Of a stretch of DNA of 64,000 nucleotides, positions 43,681 to 51,985 are shown piece by piece. Position 1 is the stretch's first letter, and each line of letters opens with the position of its first letter. The notes beneath the pieces are model-generated. The model made no database searches. It saw only the letters and a program-made list of their open reading frames with translations, and was not told the origin of the DNA. Source of the DNA: Nitrososphaeria archaeon (GTDB lineage: Archaea > Thermoproteota > Nitrososphaeria > Geothermarchaeales > JDFR-13); contig JALWXN010000004.1 in NCBI GenBank assembly GCA_027078545.1, forward strand, positions 578,737 to 642,736. The letters are read 5' to 3'. The position numbers and the translations under genes were made by a program.

Positions 43681-44823
43681 ATGTCCGAAGACGTCGTGAT
43701 ACATAAGGGGCTGGAGAACGTCTATGTAAAGGAGACGAGGATCTCCTACATCGACGGTGTCAATGGTAAGGTCTACTACAGGGGCTACGACCTCGAGGAG
43801 CTGGTGGAGAAGTCGAGCTATGAGGAGGTATCCTACCTACTGATCTTCGGTAAGCTGCCCACGAAGAGGGAGCTCTACAACTGGATAGCCGATATCTCGA
43901 GTAACTATGAGCTGGAGGAGGGGATCGTCAAGATCCTAAGGGAGGTCCCGAAGAGGAACAGCCCGCTAGACATATTAAAGTATAGCCTACTCACGATAGG
44001 GCTGTGGGACGAGAAGATCAACAGTCTCGAGAGGCAGGATCTCTACGAGAAGATCGTCAAGATCCTTGGTAAGACCCCCTCGATACTGGCCAGCTGGTAT
44101 AGGCTTAGACGTGGATATAAGCTTGTCGAGCCCGACCCCAACCTGGGGTATGCCGAGAACTTTATATACATGGTGCGTGGCGAGCCTTCCACCAGGGACG
44201 CGGAGATCTTCGACGACATCCTGATACTACATGCTGAGCATGGGCTCAACGCCAGTGCCTTCGCTGGGATGGTCACCATATCGACGCTCTCAGACCTATA
44301 CTCCGCCGTGACCTCCAGCATAAATACGTTGAAGGGCCCTCTCCATGGAGGAGCTGCTGGAGCCGCTTTGAAGATGTTTAGGGAGATTGGTAGCCCCGAT
44401 AGGGTGGAGGAGTATTTCGAGGCTAAGCTGGCTAGGAAGGAGAGGATTATGGGGTTTGGCCACAGGGTGTATAAGACATATGACCCCAGGGCAAGGATAC
44501 TTAAAAATATATTGCTGGGCCTCGACCTCCCGCCAGAGGTGGATCGCCTCTTCAGGATAGCCCTCAGGGTTGAGGAGGTGGGGATGGAGAGGCTCTGTAA
44601 GACGAAGAGGATATGCCCCAACATAGATCTCTTCTCAGGCCTGGTCTACCTATACCTGGGCCTGCCGGACGACTTCTCCCCAGCCATATTCGCCCTCTCG
44701 AGGCTGAGCGGCTGGATTGCCCATATACTGGAGTACCTCGAGGACCCCAGGCTTATCAGGCCACGTGCAAAGTATGTCGGCGAGCTTGGGCTTAGATACA
44801 TACCTATCGAGGAGAGGGGCTGA
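43681..44823 (+). CDS. gltA: Citrate synthase
   Basis: Condenses oxaloacetate and acetyl-CoA. Active-site segments are present: LHAEHGLNASAFA, GPLHGGAAGAA, GFGHRVYKTYDPRA and the Asp in CPNIDLFSGLVY. Its 380 residues are typical of archaeal and small bacterial enzymes. ATG 43681 follows TTTAGGTG, a good ribosome binding site. 2-Methylcitrate synthase cannot be ruled out, but the location between isocitrate and malate dehydrogenases favours the TCA cycle. Confidence 0.94.
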   Translation: MSEDVVIHKGLENVYVKETRISYIDGVNGKVYYRGYDLEELVEKSSYEEVSYLLIFGKLPTKRELYNWIADISSNYELEEGIVKILREVPKRNSPLDILKYSLLTIGLWDEKINSLERQDLYEKIVKILGKTPSILASWYRLRRGYKLVEPDPNLGYAENFIYMVRGEPSTRDAEIFDDILILHAEHGLNASAFAGMVTISTLSDLYSAVTSSINTLKGPLHGGAAGAALKMFREIGSPDRVEEYFEAKLARKERIMGFGHRVYKTYDPRARILKNILLGLDLPPEVDRLFRIALRVEEVGMERLCKTKRICPNIDLFSGLVYLYLGLPDDFSPAIFALSRLSGWIAHILEYLEDPRLIRPRAKYVGELGLRYIPIEERG

Positions 44824-44900
44824 GCCGTGCCTATCCTATATACCCCATCCTTAAAACACAGGGATAGCCATCATACTACTTGTCACGGGTGATATTTGCC

Positions 44901-45815
44901 ATGCATATAGCGGTGGTGGGGTCTGGGAAGGTTGGGAGCGCCCTGTCCTATACCCTGGCCTTCGAGCCATATGTAGACCTGCTATCAATAGTCGATGTTA
45001 ACGAGCCCCTAGCCAGGATGACCGCTGAGGACGTCCTCCACGGTGTGTCGAGCCACGGACTCGATGTGGAGGTAAGGGCATATCCAGACGCTTCTCAGGT
45101 GGAGGATGCTGATATAGTCGTTGTCTCGGCGGGCTTCCCCAGGAAGCCGGGGATGAGTAGGCGTGACCTAGCCGGTGAGAACGCCAAGATCATGAGGCAA
45201 ATAGGGGAGGCGATGAGGGATAGGAACCCCGATGCATGGTACTTCGTCATAACCAACCCGGTGGACGCGATGACTACGCTACTGGCGAAGGTGGTTGGCG
45301 ACTATGACAGGGTGATCGGTACGGGGACGAACCTGGAGACATCTCGTTTCAGGATCATCCTCTCCAGGCTCCTCGGAGCCCCAGTCTCGAGTATAGAGGG
45401 CTATGTCGGTGGTGAGCATGGCGAGGAGGCTGTCCTACTGTGGAGCACTGTGAGGGTGGACGGGGCTAAGCCCGAGGAGGTGGATAGGGAGGAGGCTGAG
45501 AAGTATGTCAAGGGGATAAGCGTGGAGATAATTAGGGCCACCGGGGGGACGAGGTGGGGCCCGGCAGGCTCATTCATAGAGATCATTAGGGGCCTGGCAC
45601 TCAACACAGGTAGGATACTGGCCTACTCTAGGCCTAGGCAGTTCGAGGGTATGGATGAGCCTGTATATGTAACGGTACCAGCGAGGATAGGCCGTGGCTA
45701 CAGGGGTGACATGTGGAACCTGTTGGAGGAGGGGGAGAGGCTGGGTATAGAGAGGGCGGCTAGGGCCATCGAGAAGACCTATAGGGAGTCCCTGGCTGCG
45801 GCGGGGCTGGTCTAG
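44901..45815 (+). CDS. mdh: Malate dehydrogenase (LDH/MDH superfamily)
   Basis: NAD-dependent oxidation of malate to oxaloacetate. The Rossmann motif VVGSGKVGSA starts at residue 5, with VDVNE at the end of the second strand favouring NAD. In AGFPRKPGMSRRDL the first Arg (Gln in lactate dehydrogenases) indicates malate. The catalytic His is in GGEHGEEAV. ATG 44901 (MHIAVVG) is chosen over an upstream TTG at 44880. The lut genes follow after one base, so malate and lactate oxidation may be co-transcribed. Confidence 0.93.
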   Translation: MHIAVVGSGKVGSALSYTLAFEPYVDLLSIVDVNEPLARMTAEDVLHGVSSHGLDVEVRAYPDASQVEDADIVVVSAGFPRKPGMSRRDLAGENAKIMRQIGEAMRDRNPDAWYFVITNPVDAMTTLLAKVVGDYDRVIGTGTNLETSRFRIILSRLLGAPVSSIEGYVGGEHGEEAVLLWSTVRVDGAKPEEVDREEAEKYVKGISVEIIRATGGTRWGPAGSFIEIIRGLALNTGRILAYSRPRQFEGMDEPVYVTVPARIGRGYRGDMWNLLEEGERLGIERAARAIEKTYRESLAAAGLV

Positions 45816-45816
45816 C

Positions 45817-46617
45817 TTGACCCCGCCGAGCCCCGAGAAGGTTCTGGGTGCACTCGAGGTCATCAAGGCATCTATACTCAGGCTTGAGAAGATCCTCTCC
45901 AAAATCCCGGAGGAGCTGGATCTAGGGGCTTTCCACTCTAACAAGGTGAGTGTAGAGGTTTTGGAGGACTGGTCCAGCCTCGGGGAGAGGCTGGGTCTAG
46001 ATGGGGATATCCGTTACATGCCTATGCATGAGCTCCTGGAGATCGGGCTGGATAGTGGGGAGCCCCTATGTAGAGACCTCTCGAAGGAGGAGGTCGATGC
46101 CCTAGACACAGGTATCGTAGTGGCCGACTCCATAGCCCTTGAGACCGGGACGATGTTCCTCGTCCATCCATATAGGTATGTCCCCCTCTCGACACATAGT
46201 AGGAGGCTGGTCGTGGTTGCTGGTAGGGAGCGTATATTCAGAAGCTTTATAGACGCGTTCAGGGTGGCGAGGGAGGTCTGGAGACTAAGTATATGGGGGG
46301 CGAATATAGGGGCTATAAGCAGCCCGAGCCGTACAGGGGATATTGAGAAGAGGGTTGTATATGGTGCTCATGGGCCTAGGGAGGTATCCCTCTACATACT
46401 GGATAGGGAGCCATGGCCATACCGCCTCTTCCTGACGAGGTATGTGCCACATGTGCTCGGTACGATGGACTGTGAATTGCTAAGGCTTCTCGACCCGTTC
46501 CTCCCCGAGGCCTATAGGGGGCCCTACTCAGAGATATATACCCGCCTCTTTAGAGAGTATGGGTACAGTTTAGAATTGGTTGGAGAAGGGTTGAGATGGA
46601 GGTCCCTAGAAACCTGA
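45817..46617 (+). CDS. lutC: LutC-like LUD domain protein (lactate utilisation)
   Basis: LUD-domain subunit of the LutABC L-lactate oxidation complex. GIVVADSIALETGTMFLVH, RLVVVAGRERIF and SSPSRTGDIEKRVVYGAHGP match the LutC pattern (ADAxIAETGT ... GPSxTADIE ... GVHGP). The N-terminal 90 residues are divergent, and the total of 266 exceeds the usual 210-240. The TTG start lies directly after mdh. It overlaps lutA by 22 bases. Confidence 0.82.
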   Translation: MTPPSPEKVLGALEVIKASILRLEKILSKIPEELDLGAFHSNKVSVEVLEDWSSLGERLGLDGDIRYMPMHELLEIGLDSGEPLCRDLSKEEVDALDTGIVVADSIALETGTMFLVHPYRYVPLSTHSRRLVVVAGRERIFRSFIDAFRVAREVWRLSIWGANIGAISSPSRTGDIEKRVVYGAHGPREVSLYILDREPWPYRLFLTRYVPHVLGTMDCELLRLLDPFLPEAYRGPYSEIYTRLFREYGYSLELVGEGLRWRSLET

Positions 46618-47552
46618 CCCTCCTCAGGGACAACGTAGTAGAGACCATGCATATTTTCCGCCTCCCACTGGGGAGGTGCTCCTCATGGTGTGATGGGGAG
46701 CCTGGGGATACGATCCTATACACGGGCTGCCTCTACCAGACCATGGAGATAGTCCTGAGGAGGGGCCGCTTCCTCGACATGGTTACGAAGGATCCTGATA
46801 GGGACTTTATGGCTAGGCTGGCCAAGATATTCATGTCTCTAGGCCCGGTCTATAGGCTCTTCATAGACCCGGGGGAGGGGAGGGTCTATAACCTGCCTAG
46901 GAAGGCCCTCAACATCCTTAGGAGGCTGGGCTACAAGGTAGGCTGCCTGAGGGAGGAGCCCTACCCAGGTATGCTCCTCTACGAGTTCGGCTTCGACCGG
47001 GAGTTTAGGGAGTATGCTGCCAGGGTATATGAATACCTTAGGGATAGGGGGGTCAAGAGGCTGGTCACGATCGACCCCCACGTCTATGAGCTGATGAAGT
47101 ATATCTACCCCGAGTATGTCCCGGGCTATGACCTCGAGGTGGTGAACTATATCGACCTTGTGCTTGAGGCCCTCCGGGATGGTAGGGCTAGGCTCAGGAA
47201 CCCTGGGTACAGCGTTACCTACCACGACCCCTGCCACTACTCAAAGTCTAGGCATAGGAGGATCATCGATGAGCCTAGGGAGATCATAAAGTCTTCAGGG
47301 GTGGAGCTCAGGGAGCCGCTGAGGACTAGACGCTTCTCGATGTGCTGCGGCGGACCGATAGAGACCTACTATTCACGCCTCTCCCGGGAGATTGCTAAGA
47401 GGCGCCTCGCAGAGCTTAGGGAGGCTGGTGGGGATAAGATACTGGTCGCCTGCCCCATATGCCTGGTGAGCTTCGAGAGCGTCGGTGGCCGGGTAATGGA
47501 CCTGATAGAGTTCCTGGATGAGAACCTGGTGGTAGGGGATGGTGTGGAGTAG
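46596..47552 (+). CDS. lutA: LutA-like CCG-domain iron-sulfur protein
   Basis: Member of the CCG family (LutA, GlpC, HdrB). The second CCG domain is complete: YHDPCHYSK, then FSMCCGGPIE, then VACPICL. The first is partly altered (GRCSSWCDGEPG ... YTGCLYQT). Each domain can bind an unusual iron-sulfur cluster. At 318 residues it is longer than bacterial LutA (about 240). It lies between lutC and lutB with overlaps on both sides. Confidence 0.85.
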   Translation: MEVPRNLTLLRDNVVETMHIFRLPLGRCSSWCDGEPGDTILYTGCLYQTMEIVLRRGRFLDMVTKDPDRDFMARLAKIFMSLGPVYRLFIDPGEGRVYNLPRKALNILRRLGYKVGCLREEPYPGMLLYEFGFDREFREYAARVYEYLRDRGVKRLVTIDPHVYELMKYIYPEYVPGYDLEVVNYIDLVLEALRDGRARLRNPGYSVTYHDPCHYSKSRHRRIIDEPREIIKSSGVELREPLRTRRFSMCCGGPIETYYSRLSREIAKRRLAELREAGGDKILVACPICLVSFESVGGRVMDLIEFLDENLVVGDGVE

Positions 47553-48702
47553 ATATGTTAGGAAGCTGAACGAGACTATACTTGACCAGGAGTTCAGGAC
47601 TGGTGTGGAGCGGGCTGTAGAGGCCTATGAGAAGGGGATATACAGGCTGCTCAGCGAACATCCCGAGTCCTACCGCTATGCAGAGGAAGTTAGGAGGATT
47701 AAGGAGGAGTCCCTGAGGAACATCGATACCCTGGTTAAGAGGCTGGAGAAGAGGTGTAGGGAGCGGGGGATAAACTTCTTCTACGCTGAGACTAGGGAGG
47801 CGGCTAGGAGATACATAGCCGGCGTCGTCGGGAGTGGGAAGACGATCGTAAAGAGTAAGAGTATGGTCACTGAGGAGATGGATCTAAGGGCGGTCCTAGA
47901 GGAGAATGGGAACGAGGTCTGGGAGACAGATCTCGGCGAGTTCATAGTCCAGCTGGCTGGGGACGAGCCTATGCATATCGTCACCCCCTCGATCCACTAT
48001 AGTAGGCATAGGGTGGCCAAGCTCTTGAAGGAGAGGTTCGGCGTGGAGTTCGACCCCGACGATGTGGAGGGGATGGTTAGATATGCCACAGGCCTCTTAA
48101 GGGAGAAGTATTTCAAGGCTGATGTAGGCATCGTCGGTGCTAACTCCCTCTCTGTGGAGGAGCCCGCAGTCGTCCTCGTCCATAACGAGGGTAATATTAG
48201 GATGGTACTCAACACCCCTAGGACTTTGATAGTCGTGGCCGATATCGCCAAGCTGGTACCCACGATGGAGGACGCGATAAAGGTGGGCCTGACAGCCTCT
48301 AGGTTCTCCAAATACCTCGTGACTGGCTACTACGACGTATTCACCTTTGCAAAGTCCCATGCCGAGTATGGGCCTAGGGAGATACACCTAGTCCTGGTCG
48401 ATGGGGGGAGGAGTAGGCTCATTAAGGACCCCGAGGCATGGGAGGCCGCGCTATGCATCAAGTGTGGTGCCTGCATGTATGTATGTACCTCCTACCAGAT
48501 CGTCGGTGGTAGGTTCGGGGGTAAGGCCTATCCCTCCGGTATAGGGGCGATAGTCTCGAGCTTCACATTCGGGCTTGATGAGAGCCTGCCCGCTCTCTAC
48601 ACATGCCTCCTCGACGGGAGGTGCTACGAGATCTGCCCAATGGATATAGATATACCGGGCATCATACGTAGGCTGCGGGCAAGGGCTATGGGGTCTCTAT
48701 AA
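47539..48702 (+). CDS. lutB: LutB-like iron-sulfur LUD protein
   Basis: LUD domain (about residues 60-290: KSKSMVTEEMDLRAVLEENG, VGIVGANSLSVEEP) followed by two 4Fe-4S sites. The first is classical (CIKCGACMYVCTSYQ); the second reads CLLDGRCYEICPMDIDIP, with wider spacing of the first two cysteines than the usual CxxC. Together with LutA and LutC it should oxidise L-lactate to pyruvate, feeding the 2-oxoacid dehydrogenase and TCA enzymes encoded nearby. Its end overlaps the convergent ECF gene by 17 bases. Confidence 0.88.
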   Translation: MVWSRYVRKLNETILDQEFRTGVERAVEAYEKGIYRLLSEHPESYRYAEEVRRIKEESLRNIDTLVKRLEKRCRERGINFFYAETREAARRYIAGVVGSGKTIVKSKSMVTEEMDLRAVLEENGNEVWETDLGEFIVQLAGDEPMHIVTPSIHYSRHRVAKLLKERFGVEFDPDDVEGMVRYATGLLREKYFKADVGIVGANSLSVEEPAVVLVHNEGNIRMVLNTPRTLIVVADIAKLVPTMEDAIKVGLTASRFSKYLVTGYYDVFTFAKSHAEYGPREIHLVLVDGGRSRLIKDPEAWEAALCIKCGACMYVCTSYQIVGGRFGGKAYPSGIGAIVSSFTFGLDESLPALYTCLLDGRCYEICPMDIDIPGIIRRLRARAMGSL

Positions 48703-49408
48703 CCCTCCCGATCCTCTCGTAGATCGGTAGTGCGAGGGTCATCCCTATCAATACCTGCATGATGTTGAAGGGCATCTCGACATATGCTCCTGGCCCATAT
48801 CCCAGTATCGTGTATTGGGCGGTGAAGTAGCCTATTACCATGACCATCCCGCCGACTAGTATAGCCGCTATCTCGACCGCCCTCTCAGGCTTCCTAAGGT
48901 ATAGGTAGAGTCCCCAGCCCAGTAGGAGGAGGGATACCAGTGGCCATACTATGTATGAGAACTCGACCATGTATATGGAGCCGAGTAGGCTCAGCTCTGC
49001 TGATCCCACGTAGAACTGTACCCCTATGAGGGTGATCATGAGTGAGGAGCCGCCTACGAGGATCATCCCGAGGGGCCGGGATATCCTTGTCCTACGCAGC
49101 CTCTGGACGAGTAGGCCCACTATGAAGCCCTCCAGCCCCTTAACCACGAGGGTTATGGGGGCGTAGTGGGTGTATCCCAGGTATATGTCTGCTAGTGCAG
49201 AGCCTATGCCACCGGCTATGGCGCCTACTATAGGCCCCCCGGTGAGTGCCGCTAGGTATACCCCGAACTCCCCAATGTTGAAGAACCCAGCCGTGGCCTG
49301 GATATAGACGGATATGACTACCGTCGATATGAATACCAGTGTCGTCATGAGGGCTGAGTAGGATATTAGGAATACCTCTGTAGCCTTGATCCCCCTGCTG
49401 AGGGCCAA
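48686..49408 (-). CDS. ECF transporter S-component-like membrane protein
   Basis: Six to seven membrane helices in 240 residues. FFNIGEFGVYLAALTGGPI followed by GSALADIYLGYTHYAPITL and KGLEGFIVG is typical of vitamin/metal-binding S-components of energy-coupling-factor importers. The matching ATPases and T-component are not in the window, so a shared module is likely. The TTG start is supported by AGGTGAT just upstream. The ligand is not predictable; lactate-linked neighbours may be coincidental. Confidence 0.78.
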   Translation of the reverse strand: MALSRGIKATEVFLISYSALMTTLVFISTVVISVYIQATAGFFNIGEFGVYLAALTGGPIVGAIAGGIGSALADIYLGYTHYAPITLVVKGLEGFIVGLLVQRLRRTRISRPLGMILVGGSSLMITLIGVQFYVGSAELSLLGSIYMVEFSYIVWPLVSLLLLGWGLYLYLRKPERAVEIAAILVGGMVMVIGYFTAQYTILGYGPGAYVEMPFNIMQVLIGMTLALPIYERIGRVIETP

Positions 49409-49459
49409 CCGGTATCACCTAATACCCAGCTATTCAGGATTGGTGGGGATAAAGCGTTG

Positions 49460-49470
49460 TATAGTTTTAA
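49460..49470 (+). promoter_or_regulatory. TATA box for the H/ACA RNA candidate
   Basis: TATAGTTTTAA is centred about 26 bases before 49491, matching an RNA start just ahead of the basal stem. A second TATA-like element, TATAAATAT, at 49481-49489 is too close for that start. Confidence 0.45.
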
Positions 49471-49490
49471 CGGCTGGGTGTATAAATATC

Positions 49491-49570
49491 TCTATGGCCC
49501 CCGACTCACACTCCCAAGAGCCCCCAGACCATTGGGGTCGATGACTGGGAGCCGGTCTTGGGGGCCACAA
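49491..49570 (+). ncRNA. Candidate H/ACA guide RNA (pseudouridylation)
   Basis: A single long hairpin has the H/ACA layout. The basal stem GGCCCCC/GGGGGCC (49496-49502 with 49560-49566) is followed immediately by ACA (49567-49569). Above it is an internal pocket with arms GACTCACA (49503-49510) and CCGGTCTT (49552-49559), then an upper stem CTCCCA/TGGGAG (49511-49516 with 49546-49551). The apical part has AGAG opposite CGATGAC, resembling a kink-turn for L7Ae. The upper stem ends 15 bases before ACA, inside the 14-16 base rule. There is no open reading frame. A competing GAC/GTC pairing could partly close the pocket. The target was not identified. Confidence 0.62.
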
Positions 49571-49624
49571 GGAGACCTATAGTTCTCGAGGAATAGTAAT
49601 GTAAAAATGGATGGGTTTCAGGGG

Positions 49625-50320
49625 CTATATGAAGAAGGTCTTGGTCTCCCCGGGCTTTAGGATAACTACCTTGGTTGAAGTGGCTGCCTCGACCTTCTCC
49701 TTGAACTCGTTGGGATCAGCCTTGATAAGGTCGAAGGTGTTGTAGTGCATCGGTATAACCGCCTCGGGCTTGATCAGCTTTACAGCCTCTACAGCCTCCG
49801 GTATACCCATTGTGAAGTGGCTTCCTATGGGTAGGAGTGCAAGCCTGACCTTGTAGAGCCTCCCTATAAGCTCCATCCCGGGGAATACCCCCGTGTCCCC
49901 AGCGTGGTATACGGAGAAGTTGGGGAACCTTATCACGAAGCCTGTAGGCGCGCCTATACCCATTGAGGAGTGTGTAGCCTCGACCTGTGTAATTAGTGTC
50001 TCGACCCCGTTCTTCTCGAACCTCCATGTACCACCTATATTCATCCCTATAAACTCCTTGGCGCCGCACTGCTCAGCTATATGGCTGGCCAGCTCGTAGA
50101 TAGCGACTATCTTTGCCCCTGGATTATTCTTAAGTATCTCGCAGGAGTCCCCCACATGGTCCTGATGGGCATGGGTGACCAGGAGTAGGTCTACATCCTT
50201 GATGTCGCCGGCCTTTATCGGGGAAGCCACTAGGAATGGGTCTATGACTATCCTCACCACGTCGTCATAGTTGAGTAGGAACGCCGCGTGGCCCAGCCAT
50301 GTCACGTCGAGCTTCGCCAT
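49625..50320 (-). CDS. Metallo-beta-lactamase fold hydrolase (UPF0173/UlaG-like)
   Basis: About 231 residues. The metal-binding sequence THAHQDHVGD (about residue 50), the YHAGDTGVF loop (about 145) and MHYNTFDL near the C-terminus are those of the UPF0173/UlaG-like branch. The exact substrate of these archaeal proteins is unknown. ATG 50320 (MAKLDVTW) follows GGTGATG by four bases and is preferred to the frame start at 50329. It is divergent from the Nudix gene. Confidence 0.9.
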   Translation of the reverse strand: MAKLDVTWLGHAAFLLNYDDVVRIVIDPFLVASPIKAGDIKDVDLLLVTHAHQDHVGDSCEILKNNPGAKIVAIYELASHIAEQCGAKEFIGMNIGGTWRFEKNGVETLITQVEATHSSMGIGAPTGFVIRFPNFSVYHAGDTGVFPGMELIGRLYKVRLALLPIGSHFTMGIPEAVEAVKLIKPEAVIPMHYNTFDLIKADPNEFKEKVEAATSTKVVILKPGETKTFFI

Positions 50321-50351
50321 AGGCATCACCGCATTGATAAATTAAGTCGCA

Positions 50352-50372
50352 ACCCATAAATTTTTAATGGGT
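50352..50372. promoter_or_regulatory. Inverted repeat enclosing AT-rich box between divergent hydrolase genes
   Basis: ACCCAT/ATGGGT arms flank AAATTTTTA, a TATA-like core, 32 bases from the start of the metallo-hydrolase gene and 55 bases from the Nudix start. The symmetry around the promoter core suggests a regulator site acting on the leftward promoter. Confidence 0.4.
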
Positions 50373-50426
50373 CTCGGGAATCCTCCGCTGCGCGGGGCCC
50401 TACTCATATGGTACGGGTGGTAAGCC

Positions 50427-50885
50427 TTGGCAGATGTGATCTATGAGAGGTCTGCAGGGGCCGTCGTCTTCTATATGGATGGCTCGGGTAGGAGGGAGTA
50501 CCTCCTCCTACACTACCCCTCGGGCCACTGGGACTTCCCCAAGGGGATTATCGAGGAGGGTGAGGAGGAGCTTGAGACCGCGTATAGGGAGGTGGAGGAG
50601 GAGACGGGTATACCGAGGGATAAGCTCGTCTTGATGCCCGGATTCTGGGAGGAGATCAGCTACCGCTTCTACAGCCACGGCAAAGTCGTTAGGAAGACCG
50701 TCGTCTTCTTCCTGATGAGGAGCCTTACCAAGGAGGTGAGGATCTCCTGGGAGCATAAGGGCTATGTATGGCTCGAGTATCCCTACGCCGTTGAGAAGGC
50801 CACCTATAAGACGGCTAAGAACCTCCTCAAGAAGGCGGAGCTCCATGTGAGGAGGCTGATCAGCGAGGGTAGGATAGCTATATAG
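50427..50885 (+). CDS. Nudix hydrolase
   Basis: About 152 residues with a complete Nudix box: GIIEEGEEELETAYREVEEE then TGI (about residues 40-62), which coordinates Mg2+ for hydrolysis of nucleoside diphosphates linked to another group. The WDFPKG lead-in and the overall length suit the Ap4A/(di)nucleoside polyphosphate branch. The TTG start follows GGTGGT. With two HIT proteins in the window, several enzymes for dinucleotide clean-up seem present. Confidence 0.9.
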   Translation: MADVIYERSAGAVVFYMDGSGRREYLLLHYPSGHWDFPKGIIEEGEEELETAYREVEEETGIPRDKLVLMPGFWEEISYRFYSHGKVVRKTVVFFLMRSLTKEVRISWEHKGYVWLEYPYAVEKATYKTAKNLLKKAELHVRRLISEGRIAI

Positions 50886-50992
50886 ATCAACGCCTCAAAA
50901 CCGTCTATACCTCGGGCCATCCATATATACCGGGTTTAAACACTGGTTATATCCCCCCACCCCCCTAATCATATGTGGGTGTACCTGGGAGT

Positions 50993-51979
50993 ATGGTGCT
51001 CGTCGACCGTTTCAACAGGCCGGTAATCGGTGCCAGGATAAGCGTCAACAGCAGCTATAGATGCAACTACTCCTGTATATTCTGCCATAAGGAGGGTATA
51101 CATGAGGAGCCCCGCTACATGACGCCTGAGGAGATCGAGAGGGTAGTCAGGGTCCTGAGACGCTTCGGGGTGAGGTATATTAAGATCACTGGCGGGGAGC
51201 CTATGCTGAGGAAGGATATCGTGGAGATCGTGGCTAGGATAAAGTCCACCGGTGTAGAGGAGATATCGATGACCACCACTGGCTTCAGGCTGGAGACCCT
51301 GGCCTGGGACCTTAAGGAGGCTGGTCTGGACAGGGTGAATATAAGCTTCCACAGCCTTAAGAGGGATAGGTACCAGTTCATAACCAAGATGGACCGTAGG
51401 GACGCCACCTTCAAGGCGGTGGAGGCCGCCCTGGATGCTGGGCTCCTCCCGATAAAGCTGAACATGGTTATCCTGAAGGGTGTGAATGAGGATGAGGTCT
51501 GGGACATGATCGACTATAGCTACTCCCTAGGGGGTGGGGAGACGAATATCGTCCAGTTTATAGAGCTCCTCAACGTAGACCCCGTATTCTTCAAGCAGTA
51601 CTTCTACCCCCTCGATAAGATAGAGGAGATGATTGCTCCAAGGGTGGTTAAGAAGTATAGGAGGAGCCTCCACAACAGGATGGTCTACGTCCTCGACAAT
51701 GGGGTGAAGGTCGAGTTCGTCAAGCCTATGTGGAACAACGCCTTCTGCATGGGTAACGATAGGATAAGAATTACCTATGATGGTAAGTTCAAGCCCTGCT
51801 TGATGAGGAGTGATAACCACGTCGACTTCATATCCTACATCAGGAAGGGGTATAGCGACGAGTATATCGTGAGGCAGTTCCTAGAGGCGGTTAGGAATAG
51901 GGAGCCCTTCTTCAAGACGGATAGGGTGGAGGGCTTCGAGATCGGGGAGCATATTGATAGGAGTGTATGCCCCATTTAA
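50993..51979 (+). CDS. moaA: GTP 3',8-cyclase (MoaA), radical SAM
   Basis: First step of molybdopterin synthesis. The radical SAM cluster motif is CNYSCIFCHKEG (about residues 21-32), with ITGGEPMLR for SAM binding. The second, C-terminal cluster is partly visible as cysteines in NNAFCMGNDRI, KPCLM and near the end SVCPI. Its 328 residues are normal. ATG 50993 gives the family's N-terminus (MVLVDRFNRP); GTG 50975 is upstream. It is followed after six bases by moeA, forming a cofactor operon. Confidence 0.93.
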   Translation: MVLVDRFNRPVIGARISVNSSYRCNYSCIFCHKEGIHEEPRYMTPEEIERVVRVLRRFGVRYIKITGGEPMLRKDIVEIVARIKSTGVEEISMTTTGFRLETLAWDLKEAGLDRVNISFHSLKRDRYQFITKMDRRDATFKAVEAALDAGLLPIKLNMVILKGVNEDEVWDMIDYSYSLGGGETNIVQFIELLNVDPVFFKQYFYPLDKIEEMIAPRVVKKYRRSLHNRMVYVLDNGVKVEFVKPMWNNAFCMGNDRIRITYDGKFKPCLMRSDNHVDFISYIRKGYSDEYIVRQFLEAVRNREPFFKTDRVEGFEIGEHIDRSVCPI

Positions 51980-51985
51980 TGCCTG

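Noticed and set aside
49552..49559. Pairing of the H/ACA 3' arm with the AAGACC stretch of 23S rRNA
   Set aside because: Six bases agree with a conserved 23S segment, but no uridine falls at the pocket position and the other arm does not continue the match, so no target is claimed.
49496..49566. The folded region as a tRNA
   Set aside because: The length is near 70 bases and the ends pair over seven bases, but there is no TTCRA T-loop, no anticodon arm of five pairs and no CCA-type acceptor. The ACA after the stem fits an H/ACA RNA better.
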